A stretch of 64,000 nt of DNA from positions 124,001 through 188,000 of the forward strand of contig NZ_JWLI01000004.1 in the NCBI RefSeq assembly GCF_000813965.1, given 5' to 3'. The notes beneath the pieces are model-generated. The model saw nothing but the letters and a program-made list of their open reading frames with translations, ran no database searches and was not told the DNA's origin. This document shows positions 17,545 to 26,549 of this stretch, piece after piece; position 1 is the first letter of the stretch, and the number at the start of each line of letters is the position of its first letter. Source of the stretch: Leisingera sp. ANG-M7 (GTDB lineage: Bacteria > Pseudomonadota > Alphaproteobacteria > Rhodobacterales > Rhodobacteraceae). The translations under genes and the position numbers were made by a program.

Positions 17545-18422
17545 CACGCAGCCCCCCCTTGTGCAGCCGGGCCGCGCTTCAGCGCCTCGCGCGCCTTGCG
17601 CTTGGCAGCCAGCAACCCGTGTTTCGGGGCGAAGACAAAGACCACAAGGAAAATCACGGTTTGCAGCGTCACGATGATGCCGCCGGTAGCACCGTCCAAA
17701 AAGTAGCTGGCATAGGCACCGAAGAAACTGGTGAGGGCGCCGATCAGCACCGAGACTAGGATCAGCCGCGGGAAGCGGTCGCAGAGCAGATAGGCGGTCG
17801 CCCCCGGCGTTACCACCATGGCGATCACCAGGAATGCGCCTACGGTCTGCATCGCCGCCACCACGGAGGCCGACAACAGCACGAAGAACACAGCTTTGAG
17901 CAGGCCGGGGCGCAAGCCGATGGTGCGGGCGTGGTTTTCGTCAAAGAAGGTGACCATCAGGTCCTTCCACTTGGCCAGCAGCACCGCCAGCGAAACAAAG
18001 CCGATGATTGCCAGCTGCAGCGTGTCCTCTGGCGTGATCGCCAGGATATTGCCCATGGTGATGGTCTGGACCGAGACCGACATCGGGCTGATCGAGACGA
18101 TGAACAAGCCAAGCCCGAAGAAGGAGGTGAAGATCAGGCCGATAATCACATCGACCTTGAGGCCGGAGCGTTCCGACAGAAACAGCATCGCCCCCGCCGC
18201 CAGCCCGCCGGCGATGAAGGCGCCGAGCGCAAAGGGCAGGCCCAAGATATAGGCGCCAGCCACACCCGGCACCACCGAGTGCGAAAGCGCATCGCCAATC
18301 AGCGACCAGCCCTTGAGCATCAGATAGGCCGACAGGAAGGCGCAGACGCCGCCCACCAGCGCTGAAACCCACATCGCGTTGGTCATATAGCCATAAGTAA
18401 AGGGCTCCAGCAGGTATTCCAT
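17544..18422 (-). CDS. sitC: Manganese/iron ABC transporter permease SitC
   Basis: A 292-residue ABC-3 permease, paralogous to sitD, with WSLIGDALSHSVVPGVAGAY in the coupling region and several membrane spans. The C-terminus is a basic tail (AAKRKAREALKRG). It pairs with SitD to form the membrane channel. The start at 18422 overlaps the sitB stop in a TGATG arrangement, as between sitC and sitD. Confidence 0.92.
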   Translation of the reverse strand: MEYLLEPFTYGYMTNAMWVSALVGGVCAFLSAYLMLKGWSLIGDALSHSVVPGVAGAYILGLPFALGAFIAGGLAAGAMLFLSERSGLKVDVIIGLIFTSFFGLGLFIVSISPMSVSVQTITMGNILAITPEDTLQLAIIGFVSLAVLLAKWKDLMVTFFDENHARTIGLRPGLLKAVFFVLLSASVVAAMQTVGAFLVIAMVVTPGATAYLLCDRFPRLILVSVLIGALTSFFGAYASYFLDGATGGIIVTLQTVIFLVVFVFAPKHGLLAAKRKAREALKRGPAAQGGAA

Positions 18423-19339
18423 CACTGCTGCCCTCCGCCCTCGCCCTGGCTTTCGCTGGTCTGGGTCTTCTCGCCGTACTGGACAAAGGGGCGCTCGTCG
18501 TCGGTCAGGATGGTGACCTGGCGGGTGTCGCCATCGTCATGCAGGGCATCGCCGCCCAGGGTGAAATGGCGCAGCACACCGCCGAAGGCGTGTTCAAGGT
18601 TCTCGCGGGTAAAGGTGGTTTCGGTCGGCCCGTACCCAAGCACGGTCCCCTTCACCAGCACGGTTCGGTCGCAGAACTCCGGCACGCTGCCCAGGTTGTG
18701 GGTGGAGACCAGCATCACCCGGCCCTCGTCCCGCAACTCGCGCAGCAGGGCGATGATCTGCTCCTCTGTCTTCACGTCCACGCCAGTAAAGGGTTCGTCC
18801 AGCAGGATCACCTGCCCGTCCTGTGCCAGGGCGCGGGCAAGAAACACACGCTTGCGCTGGCCGCCGGAAAGCTCGCCGATCTGGCGGTGGCGGAAGTCCT
18901 GCATGTTGACCCGGCGCAGCGCCTGATCGACCGCCTCGTGATCGGCTGCCTTGGGACGGCGCAGGAAACCCATGTGGCCATAGCGGCCCATCATCACCAC
19001 ATCTTCGACCAGCACCGGGAAGGCCCAGTCGACCTCCTCGGACTGCGGCACATAGGCCACAAGGTTCTTGCGCAGCGCGTCCTTGACCGTCATGCCAAGA
19101 ATCCGGATTTCGCCCTGTGCTGCCGGAACAAACCCCATGATCGCCTTGAACAAGGTCGATTTACCGGCGCCGTTCACCCCCACCAGTGCCGTCACGGTGC
19201 CGCGGGGAATGGCAAAGCTGGCATCCCACAGCGCGGTGTGGCCGTTACGGTAGGTGACCGTGACGTTACTGGCGGCAATACCGCCATCCGCAGGTGCGGC
19301 GCTGGTGTTCATGGTGCGGGTCTCGCTGGCATCAAGCAT
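18422..19339 (-). CDS. sitB: Manganese/iron ABC transporter ATP-binding protein SitB
   Basis: A 305-residue ABC ATPase. Walker A is GVNGAGKST, the Q-loop is in [10 protein letters not shown], the signature is LSGGQRKRV and Walker B is VILLDEP. It powers import through SitC and SitD. The ATG at 19339 has AGGACAG upstream; the earlier ATG at 19363 lacks one. A C-terminal extension (about 45 residues) rich in Asp, Gly and Gln follows the ATPase fold. Confidence 0.92.
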   Translation of the reverse strand: MLDASETRTMNTSAAPADGGIAASNVTVTYRNGHTALWDASFAIPRGTVTALVGVNGAGKSTLFKAIMGFVPAAQGEIRILGMTVKDALRKNLVAYVPQSEEVDWAFPVLVEDVVMMGRYGHMGFLRRPKAADHEAVDQALRRVNMQDFRHRQIGELSGGQRKRVFLARALAQDGQVILLDEPFTGVDVKTEEQIIALLRELRDEGRVMLVSTHNLGSVPEFCDRTVLVKGTVLGYGPTETTFTRENLEHAFGGVLRHFTLGGDALHDDGDTRQVTILTDDERPFVQYGEKTQTSESQGEGGGQQ

Positions 19340-19389
19340 GGGCTGTCCTGCTGAGTTACACACAGAAATCGTGTTTTGTGAAATGAAAC

Positions 19390-19413
19390 GCCCCGCAGCC
19401 TGCGTTGCGGGGC
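19390..19413 (-). terminator. Hairpin between sitA and sitB
   Basis: An 8-bp perfect stem (GCCCCGCA with TGCGGGGC, 8-base loop) lies just after the sitA stop and before sitB, without a T-run. Such hairpins often protect the substrate-binding-protein mRNA or attenuate transcription so that the binding protein is made in excess. Confidence 0.5.
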
Positions 19414-19433
19414 ACTTGGATACAAAAACAGGC

Positions 19434-20336
19434 TTAGTTGGTGACCTCGGTCAATCCGCGGGCGACCGTTTCCGATGTGACCCTGAGCAAGTCCAAATAG
19501 GTCGGCACCGGGCCGTCCGCCTCACTGAGCGAGTCGACATAAAGCTCCCCACCGTAAGCCACACCGGTTTCGCGGGCTACCTGTTCGGCCGGGGCGGTGT
19601 TCACGGTGCTTTCGCAGAACACCACCGGGATGTCATTGTTGCGCACGCCGTCGATAACACCGCGCACCTGCTGCGGGGTGCCGACCTGGTCGGCGTTCAT
19701 CGGCCACAGGTACAGTTCCTTCATGCCGAAATCGCGTGCCAGGTAGCTGAAGGCACCCTCGCAGGTCACCAGCCAGCGCTTGTCCTCTGGGATTTCCGCG
19801 ATGGCACGGCGCAGCGGCTCGATGGTGGCACGCAAGCGGTCTTTGTACTCACCAGCGTTTTTGACATAGACGGCGGCGTTTTCCGGGTCGTGTTCGGCAA
19901 AGGCCTCAACGATGTTGTCGATATAGATCAGCGCGTTATCCAAACCCATCCAGGCGTGCGGGTTGGGCTTGCCCTCGTAGGAGCCGGCCGCGATCGGGAT
20001 CGGGTCGATGCCGTCAGTCAGGGTGACAGAGGGCACATCCTCCATGTTCGACAGGAACTGCTCGAACCACAGCTCCAGGTTCATGCCGTTCCACAGGATG
20101 AGGTCTGCATCAGATGCACGTACAATGTCGCGCGGGGTCGGCTCATAGCCGTGGATCTCTGCCCCGGGCTTGGTTACCGAGACGACCTCAGCCGCGTGAC
20201 CCGCCACATTGGCGGCCATATCGGCAAGCACGGTAAAGGTGGTAACGACCTTCATCTTGTCTTCAGCCATTGCGGTGCTGGCAGCAACGGCTGCGATGGC
20301 AGCAGCGGATACGGTCTTGAGCAACTTCGGAAACAT
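19434..20336 (-). CDS. sitA: Manganese/iron ABC transporter substrate-binding protein SitA
   Basis: A 300-residue periplasmic metal-binding protein (cluster A-I). The signal peptide ends near AMA-E (residue 24). Likely metal ligands are His62 in AEIHGYEPT, His127 in KPNPHAWMG, Glu193 in VTCEGAF and an acidic residue in the last lobe, matching the His-His-Glu-Asp set of Mn/Fe binders such as PsaA. No His-rich loop of the ZnuA kind is present, which argues against zinc. The start at 20336 follows GGGAGAATCGG. First gene of sitABCD, behind two Mur-type boxes. Confidence 0.93.
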   Translation of the reverse strand: MFPKLLKTVSAAAIAAVAASTAMAEDKMKVVTTFTVLADMAANVAGHAAEVVSVTKPGAEIHGYEPTPRDIVRASDADLILWNGMNLELWFEQFLSNMEDVPSVTLTDGIDPIPIAAGSYEGKPNPHAWMGLDNALIYIDNIVEAFAEHDPENAAVYVKNAGEYKDRLRATIEPLRRAIAEIPEDKRWLVTCEGAFSYLARDFGMKELYLWPMNADQVGTPQQVRGVIDGVRNNDIPVVFCESTVNTAPAEQVARETGVAYGGELYVDSLSEADGPVPTYLDLLRVTSETVARGLTEVTN

Positions 20337-20369
20337 CCGATTCTCCCTTGGAAGGCATATTTGATGCAC

Positions 20370-20398
20370 TGTTATTGCAAATCATTCGCAACTGTCAA
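20370..20398 (-). promoter_or_regulatory. Predicted sitA promoter
   Basis: On the minus strand a consensus -35 TTGACA (20398-20393), a 17-base spacer and ATAACA as a -10 (20375-20370) precede sitA. The nearer Mur box overlaps the spacer. Confidence 0.6.
20375..20391. promoter_or_regulatory. Mur box 1 (manganese uptake regulator operator)
   Basis: TTGCAAATCATTCGCAA is a 17-bp palindrome with 7 of 8 arms paired, the form of Mur (manganese-sensing Fur) sites in alphaproteobacteria. It sits inside the sitA promoter. Confidence 0.8.
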
Positions 20399-20403
20399 TG
20401 AAA

Positions 20404-20420
20404 TTGAGAATGATTTGCAA
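20404..20420. promoter_or_regulatory. Mur box 2
   Basis: TTGAGAATGATTTGCAA, a second 17-bp site with 6 of 8 arms paired, centred 29 bases upstream of box 1. Two sites suggest tight manganese repression. Confidence 0.7.
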
Positions 20421-20445
20421 AAGCGGGTCGTTCCTGCCGAAGCGC

Positions 20446-21996
20446 TTACTGCGGATAGCGAGGCTTTCTGCGTGGACCTTCACCCGTGATCGCCGTCAGC
20501 GACAGCGTATGATCCATATTCTTCATCCGGTGCCGCAGCATCTGCCGGGTCAGCCGGTTGAGATCATCTGCATATGCAGCCTGCCCGACCACATTCTCCA
20601 GTTCCCCCTGCCCTTGACCATCAAACAGCATCGGCGGCAGGTCGGCGGCGAACTCAACCAGAGTGAACCTCTCGTCCCGCAGGATGCCCAGGCAGGAATC
20701 GCTGGCGGTAGTTCCCAGCTCCTGCTGCCACAGGGTCGGCGCCAGCGGCTCCGAGAAATCCAGCTCGGAGAAGGAATACTGCCGCCAGTCCTTTGGCGTC
20801 TCCCCCCGCAGGAGCGGCAGCAGCGACCGCCCGTCCATGGAATTCGGAACCTCCTGCCCCACCCATTCCAGGATGGTGGGTGTTACGTCGATTGACTCGG
20901 TGATGTGATTGAGACTGGCGCCCGCGTGTACCTCGTTACCCGGCATCCGGATGATGAGCGGCGTGTGATAGGCGGCGTCATAGACCGTCATCTTGCCCCA
21001 GGAATGGCGGTCACCCAGCATCTCGCCATGGTCAGCGGTGATTACCACCATGGTGTTGCCGTACTGGCCGCTGTCCTTCAGGAACCGGATGACGCGCCCG
21101 ACATGATGATCCACTTCCGTCGCCAGGCCCAGGTAGACCGCCCGCAGGGTCTGAATGTTCTCATCCGAGGACTCCAGATCCGGAAAGCCCTCGACAAAGC
21201 TGGCGGCGGTGGTTTTGCGCAGCAGCGGGCCGAAGAACGGGTGCTGACCAGCCTCCAGTTCCGCATTGGCCAGCCGCTGCGGCAGCGGCAGGCTGGCCGG
21301 GTCGTACATGCTGTTATAAGGCGCCGGCGCCACCAGGGGCGGGTGCGGGCGGATATAGGTCAGATGCGCAAACCAGCTGTCCTTTCCATGGGCCGGCATC
21401 GTGTTCAGGAAGGAGTTGGTGAGGAATGCGGTATCGCTGTCTTCCGCAGCGTACAACGCCGGGTCGTTCAGCCTGGGTGCTCCGCCATCAGGTGAGACTG
21501 GTTTGTAGACGTCCCAGTAGTTTTCGAAGTCATAGCCCCGGCTCATCAGATGCGACTGCCACGGGTAGGACATCTCCAGCCGCATCTCGGTCACTTCATG
21601 AAACCCGTTCATCGGGTATTCATAGGTCCGGAGTGCCGGATCGTTGGCGTCAAATGCGCGGGGGTCCTGCGATGTGTCGGTATAGCCGAACAGCATCGGG
21701 AGATAGCCGGCCTTGCGCATCTCGGTGGCGATGTTCGGCGTGTCGTGGCGCAAGGGCGTGCCATTGCGGACCGAGCGGTGGTTCATGGCGTACTGCCCGG
21801 TCAGGATCGACGCGCGCGACGGCCCGCAGGGGTTGGTCACAGAAAAATGCCGGTTGAACGTTACCGCCTCCTGCATGAAGGCGCGGATGTTCGGCAGGTC
21901 CACGTGCTCTGCCAGAGCGCCCGACAGGCAATCCGCGCGCAGCTGGTCAATGATGATGAACAGGACATTCCGGTTTTCGGGGCGTGCGGCAGGCAT
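20446..21996 (-). CDS. Sulfatase-family hydrolase, phosphonate monoester hydrolase/arylsulfatase type
   Basis: A 516-residue alkaline phosphatase-superfamily hydrolase. Cys57 lies in NPCGPSRASILTG, the CxPxR motif in which cysteine is converted to formylglycine. Metal-binding elements include IIIDQLRAD near the N-terminus and VVITADHGEML. Position 57 of the cysteine, the IRPHPPLVAPAPYNSMY stretch and the overall length match the phosphonate monoester hydrolases of Rhizobium and Burkholderia, which also hydrolyse phosphodiesters and sulfate esters. The true substrate is unknown. The gene has a good ribosome binding site (GAGGAAGCCCGG). It follows the four-gene operon below at a distance of about 140 bases, so it could be its last gene or independent. 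Confidence 0.85.
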   Translation of the reverse strand: MPAARPENRNVLFIIIDQLRADCLSGALAEHVDLPNIRAFMQEAVTFNRHFSVTNPCGPSRASILTGQYAMNHRSVRNGTPLRHDTPNIATEMRKAGYLPMLFGYTDTSQDPRAFDANDPALRTYEYPMNGFHEVTEMRLEMSYPWQSHLMSRGYDFENYWDVYKPVSPDGGAPRLNDPALYAAEDSDTAFLTNSFLNTMPAHGKDSWFAHLTYIRPHPPLVAPAPYNSMYDPASLPLPQRLANAELEAGQHPFFGPLLRKTTAASFVEGFPDLESSDENIQTLRAVYLGLATEVDHHVGRVIRFLKDSGQYGNTMVVITADHGEMLGDRHSWGKMTVYDAAYHTPLIIRMPGNEVHAGASLNHITESIDVTPTILEWVGQEVPNSMDGRSLLPLLRGETPKDWRQYSFSELDFSEPLAPTLWQQELGTTASDSCLGILRDERFTLVEFAADLPPMLFDGQGQGELENVVGQAAYADDLNRLTRQMLRHRMKNMDHTLSLTAITGEGPRRKPRYPQ

Positions 21997-22139
21997 CCGG
22001 GCTTCCTCGCTGGAGCAAATCAGGTTTCCGGAGACAATCTGTGGCAGCCTGCGCGCGGATTACAAGCGCAGACTGCGCCGCTCCCGTGGGGCAGCCTGCC
22101 GCAGGTTGCCAGCTGGCAATTCCCGGACAATTTTAGCGG

Positions 22140-22895
22140 TCAGTCCGCAAGCGGCAGAGTGAACAGTTTACCGAACTGCGGCTGCGGATCTGTCACGCCT
22201 GCCAGCCGCAGCATGTGCCAGCCCAGCGCTTGGTTACTGGAGATGACCGGCACACCCGTCTGAGCCTCAATCCCGGGTATGATCCGCAGGCAGCGCAGGT
22301 TGGTGCAGGAGATCACGATTGCATCGCAGTCTCCCTGACCGGCGACCTGGGCGGCTGCCTCAGCAATTGCCGACTCGGAGATCCGGGCCACCACCCGGTC
22401 GTCCATCTGCTCGAACGATCCGAAGCCTGCAATGTCAAAACCTGCCGCTTCCAGCTTGGCGCGCATCTGCGCCGAAACTTCCGGCAGGTATGGTGTTACA
22501 AATCCAAACCTGGCAGCGCCCAGCGCCTTGCCTGCCGCGATGATGGCGGCCAGCGGATCGGTCACCTTGGCGTTCGGCAGAACGGTCTGCACGGCCTCAG
22601 CCACCTTGGCGGAGCCGATCACGGTCGAGGCCGAGGTGCAGCCATAGCCGATCACGTCAAAGTCCGGCGTGGAGGGAAACAGCCGCGCCGAAGCAGGCAG
22701 GTCTGCCTGCATCTGCGCCAGCGTCTCCGGGCGCACCTCCGGCACCATCGGGATGCGGCTGTGATAGAGCGCCACGCCCGGTTGCGCCATCATCCGGGAG
22801 AATTCCGGCTCCAGCGTTTCGTCGGTCTCCAGCACGATCACACCCAGGGTGGCGCGGCTGCCAATACCTGCCTCCGTGTCATAGGGGAGCTTCAT
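22140..22895 (-). CDS. Asp/Glu racemase superfamily protein, EutA/maleate isomerase-like
   Basis: A 251-residue member of the aspartate/glutamate racemase, maleate isomerase and arylmalonate decarboxylase superfamily. The two expected catalytic cysteines lie in IGYGCTSAS (about residue 84) and VISCTNLRC (about residue 198). The GYGCTSAS form is closest to EutA, the protein of unknown function in ectoine-use clusters, and to maleate isomerase. It starts behind AAGGAGG and follows the M24 gene after 15 bases, so it is the last member of a four-gene operon. It may isomerise or racemise an amino-acid intermediate; the substrate is unknown. Confidence 0.8.
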   Translation of the reverse strand: MKLPYDTEAGIGSRATLGVIVLETDETLEPEFSRMMAQPGVALYHSRIPMVPEVRPETLAQMQADLPASARLFPSTPDFDVIGYGCTSASTVIGSAKVAEAVQTVLPNAKVTDPLAAIIAAGKALGAARFGFVTPYLPEVSAQMRAKLEAAGFDIAGFGSFEQMDDRVVARISESAIAEAAAQVAGQGDCDAIVISCTNLRCLRIIPGIEAQTGVPVISSNQALGWHMLRLAGVTDPQPQFGKLFTLPLAD

Positions 22896-22910
22896 GGCGC
22901 GGGGCCTCCT

Positions 22911-24077
22911 TCAGATCACCGGCAGTTCCGGCGCGGCACGGACGGTCAGCAATTCTGCGCCGTCCGCACGCACCACGATGTTTTCTTCATGCACCATGAT
23001 ACGGCCATCGCCATAGCCGAGCGAGGGTTCCAGCGTCAGCACCATGTTTTCCTCAATCACGGTCTCATCGAATGCCGCATGCGAGGGCCATTCGGTCAGC
23101 TGCATCCCCAGCCCATGGCCGAGACGCCCAACGTCACCGCCCTGATCGTCCATTTCGGCAATCACGGACTGCATCGCCCGGAACAAATCACGGCAGGTGG
23201 CGCCGGGTTGGGCTGCAGCAATACCTGCTTCTGTGGCGCGCCACAGCACATCATAGGCGCGGCGCGACAGATCATCAGCGCGGCCGATGGCGAAGTTCCG
23301 GTCGAAGTCGCAGAAATACCCATCCCAGGTGGCGCCGGTATCCAGCATCACGATATCGCCTGCCTGCAGCGGCCGTGTGGTCGGCGGCGAGATCACGTCG
23401 CTGTAGCCGCCCTGATCAGCACCGCCGACCAGATAGGGCACGTCATCCGCCCCCTGCGCCAGCGCCTCGCGCCGGAAGGCGCGGAACAGATCCTCGAACG
23501 GCTGCCCTGCATGGGAGATCTGCGGCACTTGGGCAAAGGTGCGGGAGCCAATGCCGCAGATGTAGCGCAGCTTTTCAATTTCGGCTGCGGATTTCACCAT
23601 CCGCAGGCCGCGCACCAGCGGCGTGGCATCCGCCACCTTGAGCCCCGGCAGCCCCGCGATCAGCCGCTCGTAGTCCCCCAGCGGCATTCTGAGCGAAGTT
23701 TCGTGCCCCTTCATCAGGCCAATGGTACCCCTGCGCCCGGCAATGGGCGCGAGCAGCTCTGTCAGCAGGCTGATGCCATCATCCTGCGGAGCCGGCGCGC
23801 TCCAGGTGCGGATGTCCTTGATCCAGGTCCGGCGCATCAGGTCCGCGCCGATCTCTGGAATGATGGCAATCGGTTTGCCCGCAGGCGGCACGAACAGGAA
23901 CCAGGGCCGGGTCGGGCTTTGCCAGAACAGCGTGTGGAACCCGCTGAAATAGCGCACCTCCGGTTCTGTCAGCAGCAGCAGCCCGTCCAAGCCCTGCGCC
24001 GCCATAAGCGCCTGAGCCTTTTCGGTGCGCGTGGCGAATTCCGCCTCGGGGAAGCCGCGCACAGGCGCGTCAGACAT
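22911..24077 (-). CDS. M24 family metallohydrolase (Xaa-Pro peptidase / ectoine hydrolase-like)
   Basis: A 388-residue pita-bread-fold hydrolase. All five metal ligands are visible: Asp in MLDTGATWDG, Asp in FCDFDRNF, His in GHGLGMQL, Glu in LTLEPSLG and Glu in VHEENIVV. M24 enzymes include proline peptidases, creatinase and the ectoine hydrolase DoeA/EutD. In this operon, next to a diaminopropionate lyase and an M20 hydrolase, a role in opening an amidine or amide of a diamino acid is more likely than protein turnover. It overlaps the upstream lyase gene by 8 bases (ATGTCTGA), which also fixes the start. Confidence 0.85.
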   Translation of the reverse strand: MSDAPVRGFPEAEFATRTEKAQALMAAQGLDGLLLLTEPEVRYFSGFHTLFWQSPTRPWFLFVPPAGKPIAIIPEIGADLMRRTWIKDIRTWSAPAPQDDGISLLTELLAPIAGRRGTIGLMKGHETSLRMPLGDYERLIAGLPGLKVADATPLVRGLRMVKSAAEIEKLRYICGIGSRTFAQVPQISHAGQPFEDLFRAFRREALAQGADDVPYLVGGADQGGYSDVISPPTTRPLQAGDIVMLDTGATWDGYFCDFDRNFAIGRADDLSRRAYDVLWRATEAGIAAAQPGATCRDLFRAMQSVIAEMDDQGGDVGRLGHGLGMQLTEWPSHAAFDETVIEENMVLTLEPSLGYGDGRIMVHEENIVVRADGAELLTVRAAPELPVI

Positions 24078-25260
24078 GGTCTTTGCCTTCCATGATCGCG
24101 GCAAAAATCGCCGGGTCGGTGACACCTTCGGAGCCGATCAGCAGCACTCGGGAGGCTTCATCGAGACCCAGGGTAGCCTTCATTTCCGGCGACTGGCAGG
24201 CGGCGATCAGGGCAGACAGACCCGCTACCGCGCTTTCGCCTGCCTCCACCACCGGATCGCCGGTTTCGGCATTTGCCAGCAAGCGCACCGCGGGAGCTAC
24301 AATACTGTCAGGGATCGTCACGAAGTCCGCAGCCTCCTCGGCCAGGATTTCCCAAGCCATTTCCGACGGCTCGCCGCAGGAGAGGCCCGCCATGATGGTT
24401 TCCTCCTGAATGGCGAAATTGGTCGCCTTGCCGGCTTTGGCACTGTCGAACAGGCAGGCCGCCAGCTCCGGTTCGACAATCACAACCCGCGGGGAAGCCG
24501 CACCGTAGAACTGCCGCAGCGCCGCAGCGACCGATGCCGCCAGGCCGCCAACGCCCCCCTGAAGGAATACGTGGGTCGGCGCCTGTGCCATTGCCTCGCA
24601 GGCCTCTCGGGTCATCACACTATAGCCTGCCATCACGTCGCGCGGCGGCTCTGTGTAGCCTTCCCAGGAGGTGTCTGAGACCACAAACCAGCCGTTTTCC
24701 TCCGCCTCTTTCTTGGCCAGCAGGACGGATTCGTCATAGTCGCCTGTAATGCGGATCACTTCGGCGCCCAGTTCGCGCATCGCCAAGGCGCGCCCCTCGC
24801 TGACCTCGGCATGGATGTAGATGCGGCAAGGCGCGCCGAACCGCTGGCAGCCCCAGGCCAGAGAACGGCCATGATTGCCGTCTGTGGCGGAAACCAGGGT
24901 GATCCCGGCACAGGCGTCCTTGTGGGCACCGTTGCGGATTTCCTCCAGGCTGACGTCCCGGCCCAGCTGTTTGCTCAGCTCGCGCTGGAGCACCCGCAGC
25001 GCCGCATATGACCCGCCCAGCGCCTTGAAGCTGCCGAGGCCAAACCGAGGGCCTTCGTGCTTGTAGTCGATCCGCCCGACGCCAATCTGTCCGGCCAGAC
25101 CCGCCAGGGACACCAGCGGCGTCGCCTCATAACCCTCCCAGGCGGTGATCTCCGCCTGCGCATTCGCAAAATCCTGCTCAGACAGAACCGAATAGGCCGC
25201 TTCTACGGTGTTCGGATTTCCCGCCGCATGGCGGATGGCAACGTTAAATTTTCCAAGCAT
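24070..25260 (-). CDS. dpaL: Diaminopropionate ammonia-lyase
   Basis: A 396-residue PLP enzyme that converts 2,3-diaminopropionate to pyruvate and two ammonia. The PLP lysine is Lys79 in FGLGSFKALGGSYA, near Lys77 of E. coli YgeX. Other matching stretches are SATDGNHGRSLAWG, SDTSWEGYTEPPRDVMAGY, IMAGLSCGEPSEMAWEIL and the C-terminal GSEGVTDPAIF. The start follows AGGACTGAGC. It sits between the M20 gene (2 bases upstream) and the M24 gene (8-base overlap), so all are co-transcribed. Assignment to this family is firm; the natural source of diaminopropionate is the open question. Confidence 0.92.
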   Translation of the reverse strand: MLGKFNVAIRHAAGNPNTVEAAYSVLSEQDFANAQAEITAWEGYEATPLVSLAGLAGQIGVGRIDYKHEGPRFGLGSFKALGGSYAALRVLQRELSKQLGRDVSLEEIRNGAHKDACAGITLVSATDGNHGRSLAWGCQRFGAPCRIYIHAEVSEGRALAMRELGAEVIRITGDYDESVLLAKKEAEENGWFVVSDTSWEGYTEPPRDVMAGYSVMTREACEAMAQAPTHVFLQGGVGGLAASVAAALRQFYGAASPRVVIVEPELAACLFDSAKAGKATNFAIQEETIMAGLSCGEPSEMAWEILAEEAADFVTIPDSIVAPAVRLLANAETGDPVVEAGESAVAGLSALIAACQSPEMKATLGLDEASRVLLIGSEGVTDPAIFAAIMEGKDHV

Positions 25261-25262
25261 GC

Positions 25263-26408
25263 TCAGTCCTTTCCCACGGGCAGCCGGTCACGCACCAGCT
25301 GCACCCAGAACTCTGCGCCAATCGGCAGCAGAGCGTCGTTAAAATCATAATCCGCCGAATGCAGCGGCTGGCCGCACGGCCCTTCTTCGCCGTTGCCCAA
25401 CAGCAGGAAGCAGCCCGGGACGGCCGCCGAGAAATGGGCGAAGTCTTCGGAAAAGCTCATCGGCGGGCGGTTACGGACCACTTCGCGGCCTGCAGCCTCA
25501 CCAGCGCGGTAGACAGCCTCCGCCGGACCATCTGCGTTGATGGTTTCGACGAACTCGGTGTTGAAGCTCACTTCGGCTTCGACTGCATGCGTCGCGGCAA
25601 CACCGGCTGCGATCTGGCGCATGAAGCGCTCAACCGCCTCACGGTCTTCGGGAACGCGTGCTCGCACGTCTCCCTTAAGCACGGCGTGACCCGGAAGCAC
25701 ATTACGCTGACCGTCGGTCAGAAATTCCGTCACAGACACCACGGCCCCGGACCCGGGCGCCAGTTTGCGCGCCACGATGGTTTGCAGCGCCAGCACCATT
25801 TCGGCACCGACAGTGATGGCGTCCACCCCTGCCTGCGGCATTGAGGCGTGGCCTCCCTGGCCTTGGATCGCGATTTCGAACAGGCTCTCGCTGTTGCAAA
25901 TCTGGCCGGAGCGGGTCGAGATCTGCCCTACCGGTGCGCCCGGCAGATTATGGATCGCATAAACCTCTTCAATCGGGAACTGCTCCAGCACGCCCTCAGC
26001 AATCATCGCCTGGGCGCCCAGCCCGTGTTCTTCGTTGGGCTGGAAGATCAACACGACAGTTCCGTCAAACCCCTGCTCCTGCACCAGCCGTTCGGCGGCG
26101 CCCAGGAGCATTGCCATATGCCCGTCATGACCACAGGCGTGCATCTTGCCTGGTGTTTCCGAGACATAGCCATGGGTCGAGATTTCGGTGATCGGAAGCG
26201 CGTCCATATCCGCCCGCAGTCCGATGGCACGGTTTCCGCCGCCAGCACGCAGCAGCCCTATAACGCCAGCGCCTTCATGCACCTCCAGCCCCAAGTTGCG
26301 CAGATGCTCCGCAATCTTGGCCCTGGTGCGCTCCTCCTGAAAGCCAAGCTCAGGGTGGCGGTGGAAATCCCGGCGCAGTGCAGTCAGGCGGTCCTGAAAT
26401 GTGGTCAT
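25263..26408 (-). CDS. M20 family amidohydrolase (N-acyl amino acid deacylase type)
   Basis: A 381-residue M20 metallopeptidase of the hippurate hydrolase/N-acyl-amino-acid amidohydrolase type. The zinc site is recognisable as HACGHDGHMAM (about residues 90-100), with the catalytic Glu pair in PNEEHGLGA and a late His in FSEDFAHFS. These enzymes remove acyl groups from amino acids; DoeB/EutE in ectoine breakdown is a relative. The start at 26408 has GGAGAGCGCTG before the ATG. It is the first gene of the leftward operon, so the deacylation step may set the pathway's substrate. Confidence 0.88.
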   Translation of the reverse strand: MTTFQDRLTALRRDFHRHPELGFQEERTRAKIAEHLRNLGLEVHEGAGVIGLLRAGGGNRAIGLRADMDALPITEISTHGYVSETPGKMHACGHDGHMAMLLGAAERLVQEQGFDGTVVLIFQPNEEHGLGAQAMIAEGVLEQFPIEEVYAIHNLPGAPVGQISTRSGQICNSESLFEIAIQGQGGHASMPQAGVDAITVGAEMVLALQTIVARKLAPGSGAVVSVTEFLTDGQRNVLPGHAVLKGDVRARVPEDREAVERFMRQIAAGVAATHAVEAEVSFNTEFVETINADGPAEAVYRAGEAAGREVVRNRPPMSFSEDFAHFSAAVPGCFLLLGNGEEGPCGQPLHSADYDFNDALLPIGAEFWVQLVRDRLPVGKD

Positions 26409-26549
26409 CAGCGCTCTCCAAGCCGTTTGCAGCGACATTAGGCTGCAAACTGCGACTTGGTGCATAGAATTCAGGCCGTCAGAAGACGATTTTCGTCCTT
26501 GTTTCGGTATTTCGTGTCGAAACTCGTACTGCGGTGGTGGCCGCTGACT

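Noticed and set aside
22215-24095. 626-codon plus-strand frame opposite the EutA-like and M24 genes
   Set aside because: Shadow frame rich in His, Arg and Gln; the minus-strand genes carry catalytic residues.
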